Shown here piece after piece: positions 45,172-54,503 of a DNA stretch of 64,000 nt. The notes beneath the pieces were generated by a model. The model was not told the origin of the DNA. It saw nothing but the letters and a program-made list of their open reading frames with translations, and ran no database searches. This DNA is from Bacillota bacterium (GTDB taxonomy: Bacteria; Bacillota; Clostridia; Acetivibrionales; DSM-1351). How positions within the stretch are numbered: the first letter of the stretch is position 1; each line of letters opens with the position of its first letter. The position numbers and the translations under genes are program-made. Location of the stretch: the NCBI GenBank assembly GCA_023393115.1, contig JAEWMS010000040.1, positions 1 through 64,000 on the forward strand, read 5' to 3'.

Positions 45172-45222
45172 CTAATAATAGTAAGGTCAAGCCGTTGGAG
45201 AATATGACTTTTATCAGAAGAA

Positions 45223-45290
45223 GTACACTCAAGTGAAAAAATCCGTGCCTGGGAAGAGCACGGATTTTTTCACACTCAGGGAGTGTACAC
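45223..45290 (+). terminator. Nested bidirectional terminator
   Basis: A core hairpin GTGAAAAAATCCGTGC/GCACGGATTTTTTCAC (45233-45272) is enclosed by a second pairing, GTACACTC/GAGTGTAC. It lies between convergent genes and can serve both. Confidence 0.88.
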
Positions 45291-45352
45291 ACATATATTA
45301 CATATACATTAATGGGAGATTGATACACCCACTAATAAACATGTTCAAGTAA

Positions 45353-47059
45353 TTATTCTATTACTAGAATCTTATAAGTTCCCGGTCTCAGGAATATCCT
45401 GAAATAGGTTACGCCATTTCCAGGTATCATATCTATCTGGGCACCGGCCAGGTGCTTGTTGGTAGCAATCTGGCGAAGTACTGCATTTTCCTTATGGACA
45501 ACAATTGTAACTTCGGTGTTTGTATCTCTGAAGGATTCAACTACAAAGGTATTGTTGTCATACAGGAACAAACCTACCTGGGAAGGACCTTCAATATGCA
45601 CCGGCAGCTCCTTTGACGCAACTTCTCTGATGTTATTGAGAACTCCTTCAGGATAGCTGTATATGTGGCCCGGGTTGTCGGGAATTGTGAGTACGTAAAG
45701 CTTTCCGTTACTGTATTTATTTTCAAGAAGAACAGGGTGATTGTTATTGCTGTCTATGGCAACAGCCCTTTGCCAAGTATCGTTGGTTTTATAGTCAATA
45801 TGCGGGATCAATATTTCTGTTGCAGAGTCAAAATAGTCCTTAAAGGAGCAGCTTTCCATTGTGACAGCATATTTTCTCACAATTGCCTTCTTATCAGTAT
45901 AGTATATTTCTGCTATATCGGACAGTTCATTGTTAAGTGCTCTTAATAGACCTGAGGTGATAACAACATGATTTCCTGAGGCCAGACTTGCTTTTATTTT
46001 ACTGACAAGGACAGGATCCTTTTTTGCACTTTCGGTTAGCAGCACAAGCTTGCTGTTCTCGGGGTATACAGGAGTCGGATCCAAAGGCAGCCCAAGCATT
46101 CCAAGATAGCCATGGAGGAAATCCTCACCATTTGATTTGAATGGAATGTAGCAGGGAATACCGATAGGCTCACCAAGAGTATCAACATATTTGTCAAGTT
46201 CACTGAAAACATGGCCTGCGATTGGAACACATATACTGTAGTCAGTTGCCAAAGCACTTGCACAAAATAGTGTAATCTCCTTTGCCTTGGCAAAAACGGT
46301 CATGTTCAATTGCTCAACGTATGCGTTTAAGGAACAGTCAAAGGTGTCAAACCAGCCGCCGAGGTTTTTACCCGGATTTATATTCTCAAAGTATCTCATT
46401 ATGAAATAGCCCAGATACCTTTGAAGAACTTGCTGAGTGTATTGTGAATCGCGGGTTTCAGTGCCTGTATAGAAGGAATCAAAAATACTAACCTGATCTC
46501 CCGGAGTGTAGCCGGTAAAATGGTAGTGGTTATACCAATTGGGATATTTAATTATCATATTAATACCGGGGTTGACTTTTTTTGCTGTTTCAACTATTTT
46601 TTTTGATACCTCAGTCATCTGAGCCGTTCTGAAATCTGACCAGCTTTTATTGCCCTTTGTTTCAATACACAAATCACATTTACAATTTGTAAAATAGAAA
46701 TCATCAAGGATAAGCTCATCAAAAATACTTGCAGAATAGGCGACGATATCGCATAACTCCTTTACTTGCTCAGGATTACTGTAACAGAAGGAGCGGAAGT
46801 CCCAGATAACATCACATTTCTGAGTGGTGGTTATTGCTCCGGAAACCTTAATACCTTTACTCATAAAGAATTCTTTACATACCAGCATATCTTCCTTGGA
46901 TAGATATGAACTTCCGCGATAGGTTTCAAGATATACCTTGTCAATATCAATATACTTTGAAAAAAAGCTATATAACTCCTCAAATAAATTGTCTCTCTTT
47001 ACGATCTCAAGGTCATAGGCTGTACAAAAAATTGATGTGGTGAAATTTTTGTAGGACAT
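45353..47059 (-). CDS. TIM-barrel-like protein, possible glycosidase, unknown
   Basis: The 568-residue protein starts behind TAGGAGGTTTTT and has no signal peptide. The first ~300 residues look like an alpha/beta barrel: 'KVYLETYRG', 'GIKVSGAITT', 'DELILDDFYFTNCKCDLC', 'NMIIKYPNWYNHYHFTGY'. The acidic 'ILDDFYF' and the following Cys-x-Cys-x2-Cys are notable. A middle region ('LVLLTE', 'GNHVVITSGLL') recalls the glutamine-amidotransferase-like domain of GH42-type enzymes, and the end is beta-rich. I do not recognise a defined family. An AraC-type regulator gene precedes it on the same strand, a layout common for sugar enzymes. Confidence 0.6.
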   Translation of the reverse strand: MSYKNFTTSIFCTAYDLEIVKRDNLFEELYSFFSKYIDIDKVYLETYRGSSYLSKEDMLVCKEFFMSKGIKVSGAITTTQKCDVIWDFRSFCYSNPEQVKELCDIVAYSASIFDELILDDFYFTNCKCDLCIETKGNKSWSDFRTAQMTEVSKKIVETAKKVNPGINMIIKYPNWYNHYHFTGYTPGDQVSIFDSFYTGTETRDSQYTQQVLQRYLGYFIMRYFENINPGKNLGGWFDTFDCSLNAYVEQLNMTVFAKAKEITLFCASALATDYSICVPIAGHVFSELDKYVDTLGEPIGIPCYIPFKSNGEDFLHGYLGMLGLPLDPTPVYPENSKLVLLTESAKKDPVLVSKIKASLASGNHVVITSGLLRALNNELSDIAEIYYTDKKAIVRKYAVTMESCSFKDYFDSATEILIPHIDYKTNDTWQRAVAIDSNNNHPVLLENKYSNGKLYVLTIPDNPGHIYSYPEGVLNNIREVASKELPVHIEGPSQVGLFLYDNNTFVVESFRDTNTEVTIVVHKENAVLRQIATNKHLAGAQIDMIPGNGVTYFRIFLRPGTYKILVIE

Positions 47060-47182
47060 AAAAACCTCCTAATACGCCGCATCACGGCCGAATATGATTT
47101 ATACATGATTGCTTTAGAAAGATGTTTTATGTCTTAATTATATGAAATTTATAGAAATTTACTCGCCAATGTTTGCTAATTA

Positions 47183-48040
47183 CTACTCAGATATTGCTTT
47201 TTTAAATTCGGATGGTGAACAGCCTCTTACCTGCTTAAACACCCTGTTAAAGGTTTTAATACTGTTAAAGCCTGATTTGAAAGCTATTTCTGTAATAGAA
47301 TCAGATGAATTAATTAGCCTGTTTGCAGCTTTAGAAACCTTATAATTGTTCAGGTATGTCCAAAAGGTCATGCCAGTAGCTTCCTTAAAAAATCTTGTAA
47401 AATGATACATACTGAAATTAACATGTTTTGAAACCTCCAGCAGACTGATTTCTTCATTCAGGTTTCTGTCAATATAATTTGTGATTTTTTCCAACAGTTC
47501 TATCTTTGCCATTTGCTTATTCTTTTCAGCTGAGCAAAGTTTTTCATTGGGTATATACCTGATCATACCGGCAGCCAGGTTACAAAGCCTCGCAGCGATG
47601 AAAAATTCATACCCGGAATCCTTATGCTTTATTTCTTTACTAATATCCAGGATGTTGTGCTCAAAGTATTCATGAACAGAGAATGCATTGCTATCTCTGG
47701 GAGCACTGCTGGTAATCAGAGGATTTAATAGTCGCCTGCTCGAAATATTGTTTGCTATCTCTTCAAACAGTGACAAATCAAATTGAATAATGATTCTGTC
47801 GCATTTTTGGGGCTGCATCAAAAAATAATGTACCTCACCCATATTAATGATAAGAATATCTCTGTTATGTAAGGTATAAACGGAATTGTTCAAGCCAACC
47901 TTAAGTTCGTCTCCCAAAACGTAAATTATTTCCACCCTTTCATGCCAATGAGGTGGAAAGTCCTGAACATCAGTATTAAATACGTTTACTGGTAAATGAC
48001 CCGTATATTTGTTTATACTTGTTTGATGGTGAGCCTCCAT
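47183..48040 (-). CDS. AraC-family transcriptional regulator
   Basis: The start is the ATG behind AAGGAGGTTAAT, nine codons inside the longest frame. The 285-residue protein has an N-terminal cupin-like sensor ('FPPHWHERVEIIYVL.....V.L....Y.L..RDILIINMGEVH') and two C-terminal helix-turn-helix motifs ending with 'SITEIAFKSGFNSIKTFNRVFKQVRGCSPSEFKK', shown in part. It probably controls the adjacent 568-residue protein gene, perhaps in response to a sugar. Confidence 0.9.
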   Translation of the reverse strand: MEAHHQTSINKYTGHLPVNVFNTDVQDFPPHWHERVEIIYVLGDELKVGLNNSVYTLHNRDILIINMGEVHYFLMQPQKCDRIIIQFDLSLFEEIANNISSRRLLNPLITSSAPRDSNAFSVHEYFEHNILDISKEIKHKDSGYEFFIAARLCNLAAGMIRYIPNEKLCSAEKNKQMAKIELLEKITNYIDRNLNEEISLLEVSKHVNFSMYHFTRFFKEATGMTFWTYLNNYKVSKAANRLINSSDSITEIAFKSGFNSIKTFNRVFKQVRGCSPSEFKKAISE

Positions 48041-48109
48041 ATTAACCTCCTTGTATAATGAAAACATAGTAAATACTAAGTTTTCATTTGGTTTTTTATT
48101 TACTATAAT

Positions 48110-48300
48110 TTTTCTAGACGCTGTGGATTAGTATTACCTCCTACTGCAGCATTGCTGACTGGTTTACTTAGGCTCTAACCACAGCTCTATGTTTATTTGT
48201 TAATTAGTTAGATAACGCATGACGTTTTATATATAGCAAGGATACATTCAACATAGAGTTAGTGGAACATAGCGTACTTTTATATTTTAAGGAGTTTTTA
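48110..48300 (+). ncRNA. Candidate IS110 bridge RNA region
   Basis: IS110-group elements encode a structured bridge RNA in the non-coding left end, just before the recombinase gene. This region holds an imperfect inverted repeat (CCACAGCTCTATGTT at ~48179 with AACATAGAGTTAGTGG at ~48252) and no gene. The RNA itself is inferred from position only. Confidence 0.3.
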
Positions 48301-48302
48301 CT

Positions 48303-49481
48303 ATGCTCTTTGTTGGTATTGATGTTGCAAAATCCAAGCACGATTGCTGTATTATTGATTCTGATGGTACAATCCACACCGACTCTTTACGTATTAGCAA
48401 TTCTAAAAAAGGTTTTGAATCGCTCTTTTCTTGTATTCTCTCTGCCCTTGACTCCAAGGACATTAGTAACGTAAAAATAGGACTTGAATCCACAGGTCAT
48501 TACAGCACAAATATCACAAATTATCTGTATTCCAAAGGCTTTAAGGTTCATATCCTTAACCCTCTGGCAACTAATCTCTTTCGTAAGGCTAGCACCCTTA
48601 GAAAAACTAAAACAGATAAAACCGATGCAAAGGTTATTGCGACTATGCTATTTACCGATGAATCAAAATCCTATTCACCAGTATCTTACCAGTTTTCTGA
48701 GCTAAAGTCACTCACAAGACATCGTTATCGAATGATAGGTTATCGATCAAAACTCAAACTGTCTGTTACAAGGTTAATTGATATTATATTTCCTGAACTG
48801 CCAGATTTCGTTTGGTCTATACATCAAAATTCTAGTTATTCCTTGTTGCTGGAACTACCTACCCCTAAAGATATCTGTAACTGCCATCTTACTAAACTTA
48901 CAAACCTGATATCTAAAGCATCAAAAGGTAAATACGGTAAAGATAAAGCAGCTTCATTAAAGGAACTTGCTCTTAACTCAATCGGTTCCGGCAATCGCTC
49001 TACAGCTTTCGAACTACAACAAACTATCCGTCTTATTCAATCTGTACAATCTGAGATAGATGCTTTAGACCAACAGATCAAAATCATAGTTAAAGAGTTA
49101 AATACACCGATTATTACTATTCCTGGTATAGGCTATACTCTCGCAGCTATTATTTTATCTGAAATCGGTAATATTGAGTTCTTCTCATCACCAGCTAAAC
49201 TTCTTGCTTTCGCAGGAATGGAGCCTTCTACCTATCAATCTGGAAAATACAATGCATCCAAAACACCTATGGTTAAGCGTGGTTCCACATACCTTAGATG
49301 GGCTGTCATGCAAGCAGCAAGATTGGTAGCAATGCGTGACGATACATTTTCAAGGTATATGGCTAAAAAACGTTCTGAAGGTAAGCATTACGAGGTAGCT
49401 CGAAGTCATGTTGGAAAAAAACTATTGCGTGTAATTTTTTATCTACTGAAAAACAATGTAGAATACGTTCCGCAAATGTAA
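48303..49481 (+). CDS. IS110-family DEDD transposase
   Basis: The 392-residue protein begins 'FVGIDVAKSKHDCCIID', has 'GLESTGHYS' and 'KTDKTDAKVIA' (the acidic DEDD residues), and the C-terminal transposase_20 domain with 'IPGIGYTLAAIILSEIGNI' and 'AFAGMEPSTYQSGKYN...TPMVKRGS..LRWAVMQAA'. Length and both domains are complete, so the element may be active. It points towards the 3' end of the second effector gene. Confidence 0.93.
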   Translation: MLFVGIDVAKSKHDCCIIDSDGTIHTDSLRISNSKKGFESLFSCILSALDSKDISNVKIGLESTGHYSTNITNYLYSKGFKVHILNPLATNLFRKASTLRKTKTDKTDAKVIATMLFTDESKSYSPVSYQFSELKSLTRHRYRMIGYRSKLKLSVTRLIDIIFPELPDFVWSIHQNSSYSLLLELPTPKDICNCHLTKLTNLISKASKGKYGKDKAASLKELALNSIGSGNRSTAFELQQTIRLIQSVQSEIDALDQQIKIIVKELNTPIITIPGIGYTLAAIILSEIGNIEFFSSPAKLLAFAGMEPSTYQSGKYNASKTPMVKRGSTYLRWAVMQAARLVAMRDDTFSRYMAKKRSEGKHYEVARSHVGKKLLRVIFYLLKNNVEYVPQM

Positions 49482-49609
49482 TGTAACCCAATTTTTGTGA
49501 GGGCAACTAATGTTGCTCTATTTGTCATGCAGTTTTCAATGTACAAAAAAAACATATAAAGCTTTGAACGTTTTAATCCTTTTCTATTGACTTCATATAG
49601 TTAGTCTAC

Positions 49610-52093
49610 TTAATAAGTGTCTAATACAGTCTTCCAACCGCTACCATAATAGCGCTCAACTTCCTTTTTGTACACTTCTAATTGCTTCATTCCCGCTTTA
49701 ATTCCATTGGGATTATATGGCTTTAACTCATATATTGTCTTTGTTTTAAAATCAATAAAGTCAACACGCTTACCACTTGGTAGCCTAAATTCTTTAAATT
49801 TTGTAATATTATCAACAACATCAGCTTTATATACTTTATGCATCTCAAGACCCATTTTTAAATTAGACTTCGTATACGGTCGAGTATTACTAGCTTCATT
49901 GTCCTTTTCCATATCATTATCTGTATCTATGTCTATATCCTGAGTCGTATCCTTTGCTTTAACCTTATCCTTATTAGTGTTGTCCTTTTTTTTGGCTTCA
50001 CCCGTATCCTTAGCTGTTTCCTTCGCTTTATCCGCTACCTTAGTCACATTCTTGGCTATGTCCTTTGCCTTAACCGCTACATTTGCTCCACTATTGGCTG
50101 TGTCCTTTGTCTTAACCGCTACATTAGAATTATCCGTTTTAGAATTATGTTTATTTTTTAGTCCTTTTATCTTTCCTGCAATTTTATTTCGAATTCCCTT
50201 TGCATTATTCAGAGCTTTATACCCAGGCCGCTTGGCATTAACTAACATCCATCCATCAAATGGATTGTTCATTTCACTCCACATAAGTGAAAGATTTTCT
50301 ACAGTGCACTCTGAATAAAATACATAGTCAGCCTTAAGGAGTTTTACTTGATACTCTGATAAGCCCAGGGCTTTAGCATTGTTATCTATAAATTGCCATA
50401 CATATTTTACATCTGACCTGTAGGGAGTAAACCAACTAACCTGAGGGTCATTAAAATAGTCCAATGCAAATTTATAATATTGATCAATATAATTATTTAG
50501 TTCTTTATCACCATCCCCCACCCCTTGAGCATCTTGTCCATGCCGGGAAATTTGATGAGCTAAAGCCTTATTAGTCCATTTAAGAACAGTACTATTATGT
50601 TCCCCCTCACCCATTCTGATAAAGTCAGCGTGCAAGGAGTGACCATTATCAAAGTAGTCCTTTAAAAATTGATCACGAGCAGATTTATAATCTTTGTAAA
50701 CATTCTTATATCCAAGTATGTACAAATTACTCTTTATATTTGCTAAATAATCAATTTCTCCTCCCGTTTTTTTAGTTTTTTCATTAGAAGGAGTTTTATC
50801 ATCAGATGCTTTTATTCCGTCGTTATATATACTTTTATTATTTAATATAATCGTGTATTGATGATGTTCCCTATGGGGTTCGTTAGTTTCTTTACTCCAT
50901 GGTAACTGCATAGCTTTCCAGGTCCCAGGACCAACTATTCCATCGGCTTTCATCCCCATTTTGTTTTGAAATTTCATTACTGCCTGTTTTGTCAGTTCAC
51001 CATAGGTTCCAAAATGTATATGCTGTTGAGTAGCAGGGTCCTTGGGCATGTCGAGATATCCGCTTTTAACCAGAACCTTCTGCAATACAATAACATCATT
51101 TTTGATATAACTATTACCAACCTTTAATACCCAGTTTTCCTTTTTATCTTTAGAGGTTTTCACATAACCTCTTCTTTCTAAAAGTTCTATGGTTTGAGTA
51201 TTATCAGCATCTACTTCTGCTACAGCTCTACTATTCGGTTCCCATAGCCTTATTTTACGTTTTCCCTGTGCTTTCTTGTCAGTGGCCATTTGGATAATAT
51301 TTCTATTTCCCGAATTCGACACTACCTGGGATTTTTCCTCTATTTGTGTTTCTCCATTTCTACTTTCCTCCTCGGCCTTACTTCCCATAATGTCTGCTTC
51401 TTTTTCAAGCTTTTGGTCTTCGTTAATAGCTAAGCTGGATTTCATCTGCAATGTAGGTGGTACCCTGTCCTGCTTTTGTTGAACTGCATGCCAGCCCTCA
51501 TGTGGAAGATGCTCTTCCTGTCCAGGAGTAATATATATGTCCTTTCCCTGAGTATATGCAAGGGCTCCTAATTGCTGGGGTTTGTCAGAATTCTTATGAA
51601 CCTCAACATCAGAAAGGCTGACACCCGATAATTTTTCCAGTGAATTCTTTAATGCTGGTGGTAATCCTGATCCAGGTACTGAAGTACCCTCCTGACTCAT
51701 ATGTACATTTTGCACTTGCTCTGTCGTCGGATTTGTATTCGGACTTTTCTTCTGAATTGATTGTTGAATGATATTTTGATTAAACTGAGCAAGTGTTACT
51801 TGCTTATTTTCTCCAGGCACCCCTATCTTCTCAAGCTGTTTTTGCTCCTTTGCCTTCTTAATAAATAACAACGCTTCATTAGTCCCAATGGATCTCTGAA
51901 GTAATAGAAGTTCGTCAGGTAATATTGCATTCGGATTCTTAAGTATTAATTGCATAATCATCAAGTAATCCATTGTCCTGACCTTAAGTTTTTTTGGTTT
52001 ATTTTCAGTGGAGGGAGGTTTTCTTTGTGAATTTGAACTTCTTCCTCCGCTATAAGGGTCAGGTTTCTTTTCAGGCGCCATTCTGGTGTACAT
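49610..52093 (-). CDS. DUF4157 effector with peptidoglycan-binding domain and nuclease-like tip
   Basis: The 827-residue protein starts behind TTGGAGTG. Residues 43-80 carry the motif (YLMIMQ, KNPN, LQRSIG) also present in the deaminase toxin. DUF4157, the domain most linked to eCIS cargo, lies at ~144-225 with a HEGWH zinc-protease-like site at 198-202. A peptidoglycan-binding domain follows at ~330-405 ('LTKQAVMKFQNKMGMKADGIVGPGTWKAM' in parts). A helical region, a Lys/Asp/Ala-rich linker of short repeats (~660-735), and a final ~80 residues complete it. The tip 'KRVDFIDFKTKTIYELKPYN' and 'GMKQLEVYKKEVE' has the D...ExK arrangement of Tox-REase nucleases. No immunity gene follows; an IS110 element lies there. 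Confidence 0.83.
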   Translation of the reverse strand: MYTRMAPEKKPDPYSGGRSSNSQRKPPSTENKPKKLKVRTMDYLMIMQLILKNPNAILPDELLLLQRSIGTNEALLFIKKAKEQKQLEKIGVPGENKQVTLAQFNQNIIQQSIQKKSPNTNPTTEQVQNVHMSQEGTSVPGSGLPPALKNSLEKLSGVSLSDVEVHKNSDKPQQLGALAYTQGKDIYITPGQEEHLPHEGWHAVQQKQDRVPPTLQMKSSLAINEDQKLEKEADIMGSKAEEESRNGETQIEEKSQVVSNSGNRNIIQMATDKKAQGKRKIRLWEPNSRAVAEVDADNTQTIELLERRGYVKTSKDKKENWVLKVGNSYIKNDVIVLQKVLVKSGYLDMPKDPATQQHIHFGTYGELTKQAVMKFQNKMGMKADGIVGPGTWKAMQLPWSKETNEPHREHHQYTIILNNKSIYNDGIKASDDKTPSNEKTKKTGGEIDYLANIKSNLYILGYKNVYKDYKSARDQFLKDYFDNGHSLHADFIRMGEGEHNSTVLKWTNKALAHQISRHGQDAQGVGDGDKELNNYIDQYYKFALDYFNDPQVSWFTPYRSDVKYVWQFIDNNAKALGLSEYQVKLLKADYVFYSECTVENLSLMWSEMNNPFDGWMLVNAKRPGYKALNNAKGIRNKIAGKIKGLKNKHNSKTDNSNVAVKTKDTANSGANVAVKAKDIAKNVTKVADKAKETAKDTGEAKKKDNTNKDKVKAKDTTQDIDIDTDNDMEKDNEASNTRPYTKSNLKMGLEMHKVYKADVVDNITKFKEFRLPSGKRVDFIDFKTKTIYELKPYNPNGIKAGMKQLEVYKKEVERYYGSGWKTVLDTY

Positions 52094-52361
52094 AATATTT
52101 CACTCCAAACATATACTTTTAAGTGTTTGAGTCAAAATACATCTCTGTATTCATTACACTCTACTTGTAAAGTAAATTTTGGAGTGAATTTAACAACCGT
52201 TAATTTTATTTAGTTCTCCTTTTAGGCATGGAGATTATATTTAAGAATAACTCTAAACAATTCCACAAATATACTATTTTATCTCCAAAAGCTGTACGTT
52301 CTACAAATATTTATGAATCTTAATAAGCTTGCAGAAAAAGTTCATGCTTTTCAAAACAAAA
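52094..52361. other. Intergenic leader of the DUF4157 effector
   Basis: AT-rich sequence with no gene. It should hold the promoter of the - strand effector, but I see no convincing -35/-10 pair. Confidence 0.4.
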
Positions 52362-52382
52362 AAACCCGTTACGGGTTTCTTT
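52355..52382 (-). terminator. Terminator after prmC
   Basis: AAACCCGT/ACGGGTTT hairpin; read on the - strand it is followed by a run of T. Confidence 0.8.
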
Positions 52383-52395
52383 TACTTAGTGAAGA

Positions 52396-53280
52396 TTATA
52401 CTAATTTACTAACTTTCTTTATCCTTCCCACTACAACTCTGTCATTTCCACCATAATCCTTAAGTACAGTGATATCTTCGAAGTCACCATCCATAAGTCG
52501 GCTCACGCTATCGCCCTGGTTATAGCCTATTTCCAGCGCAAGATATCCGCCTGCCACCAGATACTTCGGTGCCTCTTCAACTATCCTTCTGTAGAAATCA
52601 AGACCGTCAGCGCCGCCATCCAGGGCGATGTAAGGTTCATGATCTCTGACCTCACTTTGGAGCTGTTCTACTGTAGTTGTTTCAATGTATGGAGGATTGC
52701 TGGCAATGATGTCAAACCGTACTTCACTGCCTTCCTCATTTTTCAGTGCCTCGAATAAATCACCCGTGCAGAACTCCACCCTGCTTTGAACTCCTGCCTG
52801 CACGGCATTAATTCCGGCTATTTCCAATGCAGACTTAGATACATCGCAAGCAGTGACCCTTGCCTCCGGGCAGTAATATGCTATACTGACCGCAATACAA
52901 CCGGAGCCTGTGCACATATCCAGAACTCTTGTACCCTGTCCTCCAAACTCCCGGACTAACTCTATACACTTTTCCACCAATATTTCAGTATCCTGCCTTG
53001 GTATTAATACGGCCGGACTAACCTTAAAGCAAAGTGACATAAACTCTGTCTCACCCAACAAGTATTGCAAAGGTATGTTTTCTGCCCTTTTATTTATTAG
53101 CCTTGTCAGCTCTTCAACTTCAGGTTCTGTAATAACTCTGTCATTATGTGAAATTAAATATGCCCTATTACAGTTCAGAACATGACAAAGTATAACCTCG
53201 GCTTCCACAACCGGGGTCTCAATTCCTGCATTCTTTAAAGTTTCAGCTGCATATTGCAGTAACTCTTTTATCGTGTTCAT
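52396..53280 (-). CDS. prmC: Release factor glutamine methyltransferase
   Basis: The 294-residue protein (HemK family) methylates the GGQ glutamine of peptide-chain release factors using S-adenosylmethionine. It has the N-terminal helical domain, a 'IPRQDTEILVE' loop, the SAM motif DMCTGSGC (121-128) and the catalytic NPPY at 195-198, within 'IIASNPPYIE'. It is the last gene of the rho - rpmE - DUF1385 - prmC series, a common clostridial order upstream of prfA; prfA itself is not seen here. Confidence 0.95.
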   Translation of the reverse strand: MNTIKELLQYAAETLKNAGIETPVVEAEVILCHVLNCNRAYLISHNDRVITEPEVEELTRLINKRAENIPLQYLLGETEFMSLCFKVSPAVLIPRQDTEILVEKCIELVREFGGQGTRVLDMCTGSGCIAVSIAYYCPEARVTACDVSKSALEIAGINAVQAGVQSRVEFCTGDLFEALKNEEGSEVRFDIIASNPPYIETTTVEQLQSEVRDHEPYIALDGGADGLDFYRRIVEEAPKYLVAGGYLALEIGYNQGDSVSRLMDGDFEDITVLKDYGGNDRVVVGRIKKVSKLV

Positions 53281-53375
53281 ATTTCACTTCTCACCATTCA
53301 CTGCTATAATAAATTCTAGCCGACGCAGTCGGGTTTCCTTAACTTTTCACTCTTCACCCTTCACCCTTCACTGCT

Positions 53376-54314
53376 TTAATCCGCTCCCCACTCATCGCTG
53401 CCGCTCTCAGCAGGAATTACTTCCTTAAAAGCAGCTATGGCAACCTCAATCTGACTGTCATCGGGTTCTCTGGTAGTAAAGGCTTGGAACATAAGACCCG
53501 GTGCACTGAATATTTTGAATAACCAGTTATCATGTCTTATGGCAAACTTTATAGCCTCAAGTGATACACCTGCTACCAAAGGTACCAGCAATATCCTTAT
53601 CAGTGCATTAATAAACACATTGTGCCAGCCTGTAAAGGAAAATATCAATATACTTATTATCATAATAGTAAAGAACAAAGAAGTTCCACAGCGCGGGTGC
53701 TTGGTTGTGTATTTCCTTACGTTCTCAACTGTAAGCTCGTCATTATGCTCATAACAGTGAATTGTTTTATGTTCGGCTCCGTGGTATTCCCACACTCTTC
53801 TCATGTCCTTAAGCAGTGAAACCAACGCCAGATAGCCAATAAACAGCCCCACCCTTATGGCTCCCTCAATCAGGTTAAGTACGATTACTCCTGACTGTGA
53901 ATCACTATTTATGGGAATAAAATTAGCTATGAAGTTTGGAAGCAAAATAAAAAGCCCAACACTAAAAAAGATAGAAAGTATTACTGAAAAATATATTGCT
54001 ATATCTGCTATCTTATCGCCTAATTTTTCATCAAGCCATTTTTCGAATTTAGAGGGTTCATATTTTTCGTCACCCTCCAGGTCAACAAATTCTGCCGAAT
54101 ACATCAAGGCTTTAACCCCAATAACCATTTGGGAAAAAAGGTTTACAGCTCCTCTAACTATGGGTATTTTTGAAAGTATACCCTTCGCCTTCTGGGGTTT
54201 CCTATCAATTATTATTTCACCGTCAGGCTTTCTTATGGCTGTAGCCCGGAATTCCGGTCCTATCATCAATAAACCCTCAAGCAAAGCCTGACCGCCGATA
54301 GTTGTCTTTTTCAC
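53376..54314 (-). CDS. DUF1385 integral membrane protein
   Basis: The start is a GTG behind GGGAGGTTAAT, giving 312 residues. The product begins 'KKTTIGGQALLEGLLM', the DUF1385 hallmark, and contains 'RVWEYHGAEHKTIHCYEH' followed by 'HPRCGTSLFF'. Four to five membrane helices lie at ~100-260. The function is unknown; the gene sits by prmC and rpmE in many Firmicutes. A longer GTG/ATG frame upstream is less likely. Confidence 0.85.
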   Translation of the reverse strand: MKKTTIGGQALLEGLLMIGPEFRATAIRKPDGEIIIDRKPQKAKGILSKIPIVRGAVNLFSQMVIGVKALMYSAEFVDLEGDEKYEPSKFEKWLDEKLGDKIADIAIYFSVILSIFFSVGLFILLPNFIANFIPINSDSQSGVIVLNLIEGAIRVGLFIGYLALVSLLKDMRRVWEYHGAEHKTIHCYEHNDELTVENVRKYTTKHPRCGTSLFFTIMIISILIFSFTGWHNVFINALIRILLVPLVAGVSLEAIKFAIRHDNWLFKIFSAPGLMFQAFTTREPDDSQIEVAIAAFKEVIPAESGSDEWGAD

Positions 54315-54460
54315 ATTAACCTCCCAAGCCACTGTAAGTGGCTTTGACACTTTGTGGCTACAAAATACTATAAAAAATAAACATTAGTAATACTTTGTTT
54401 CTCTAAGGCTCATATTAAATCAATTATTTCAGCAAGTCAATTGTTTTAGGAAGAATAAAC

Positions 54461-54489
54461 AAAAGACTGGGAAAATAATTCCCAGTCCT
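54461..54489 (-). terminator. Terminator after rpmE
   Basis: GACTGGGAA/TTCCCAGTC with a 5-nt loop; on the - strand it is followed by TTTTGTTTAT. Confidence 0.85.
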
Positions 54490-54503
54490 TTAATGTCTCA
54501 TTA

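Larger units (their letters stand above)
48100..49600 (+). mobile_element. IS110-family insertion sequence (approximate ends)
   Basis: The transposase gene is flanked by non-coding ends of ~190 and ~120 bases. IS110 elements lack clear terminal inverted repeats, so exact ends cannot be set from one copy. The element lies between the AraC regulator promoter and the 3' end of the second effector gene. Confidence 0.55.

Noticed and set aside
53281..53375. TTCACCCTTCAC-type short direct repeats between prmC and the DUF1385 gene.
   Set aside because: Only a few degenerate units, no dyad or gene; simple sequence drift is sufficient.
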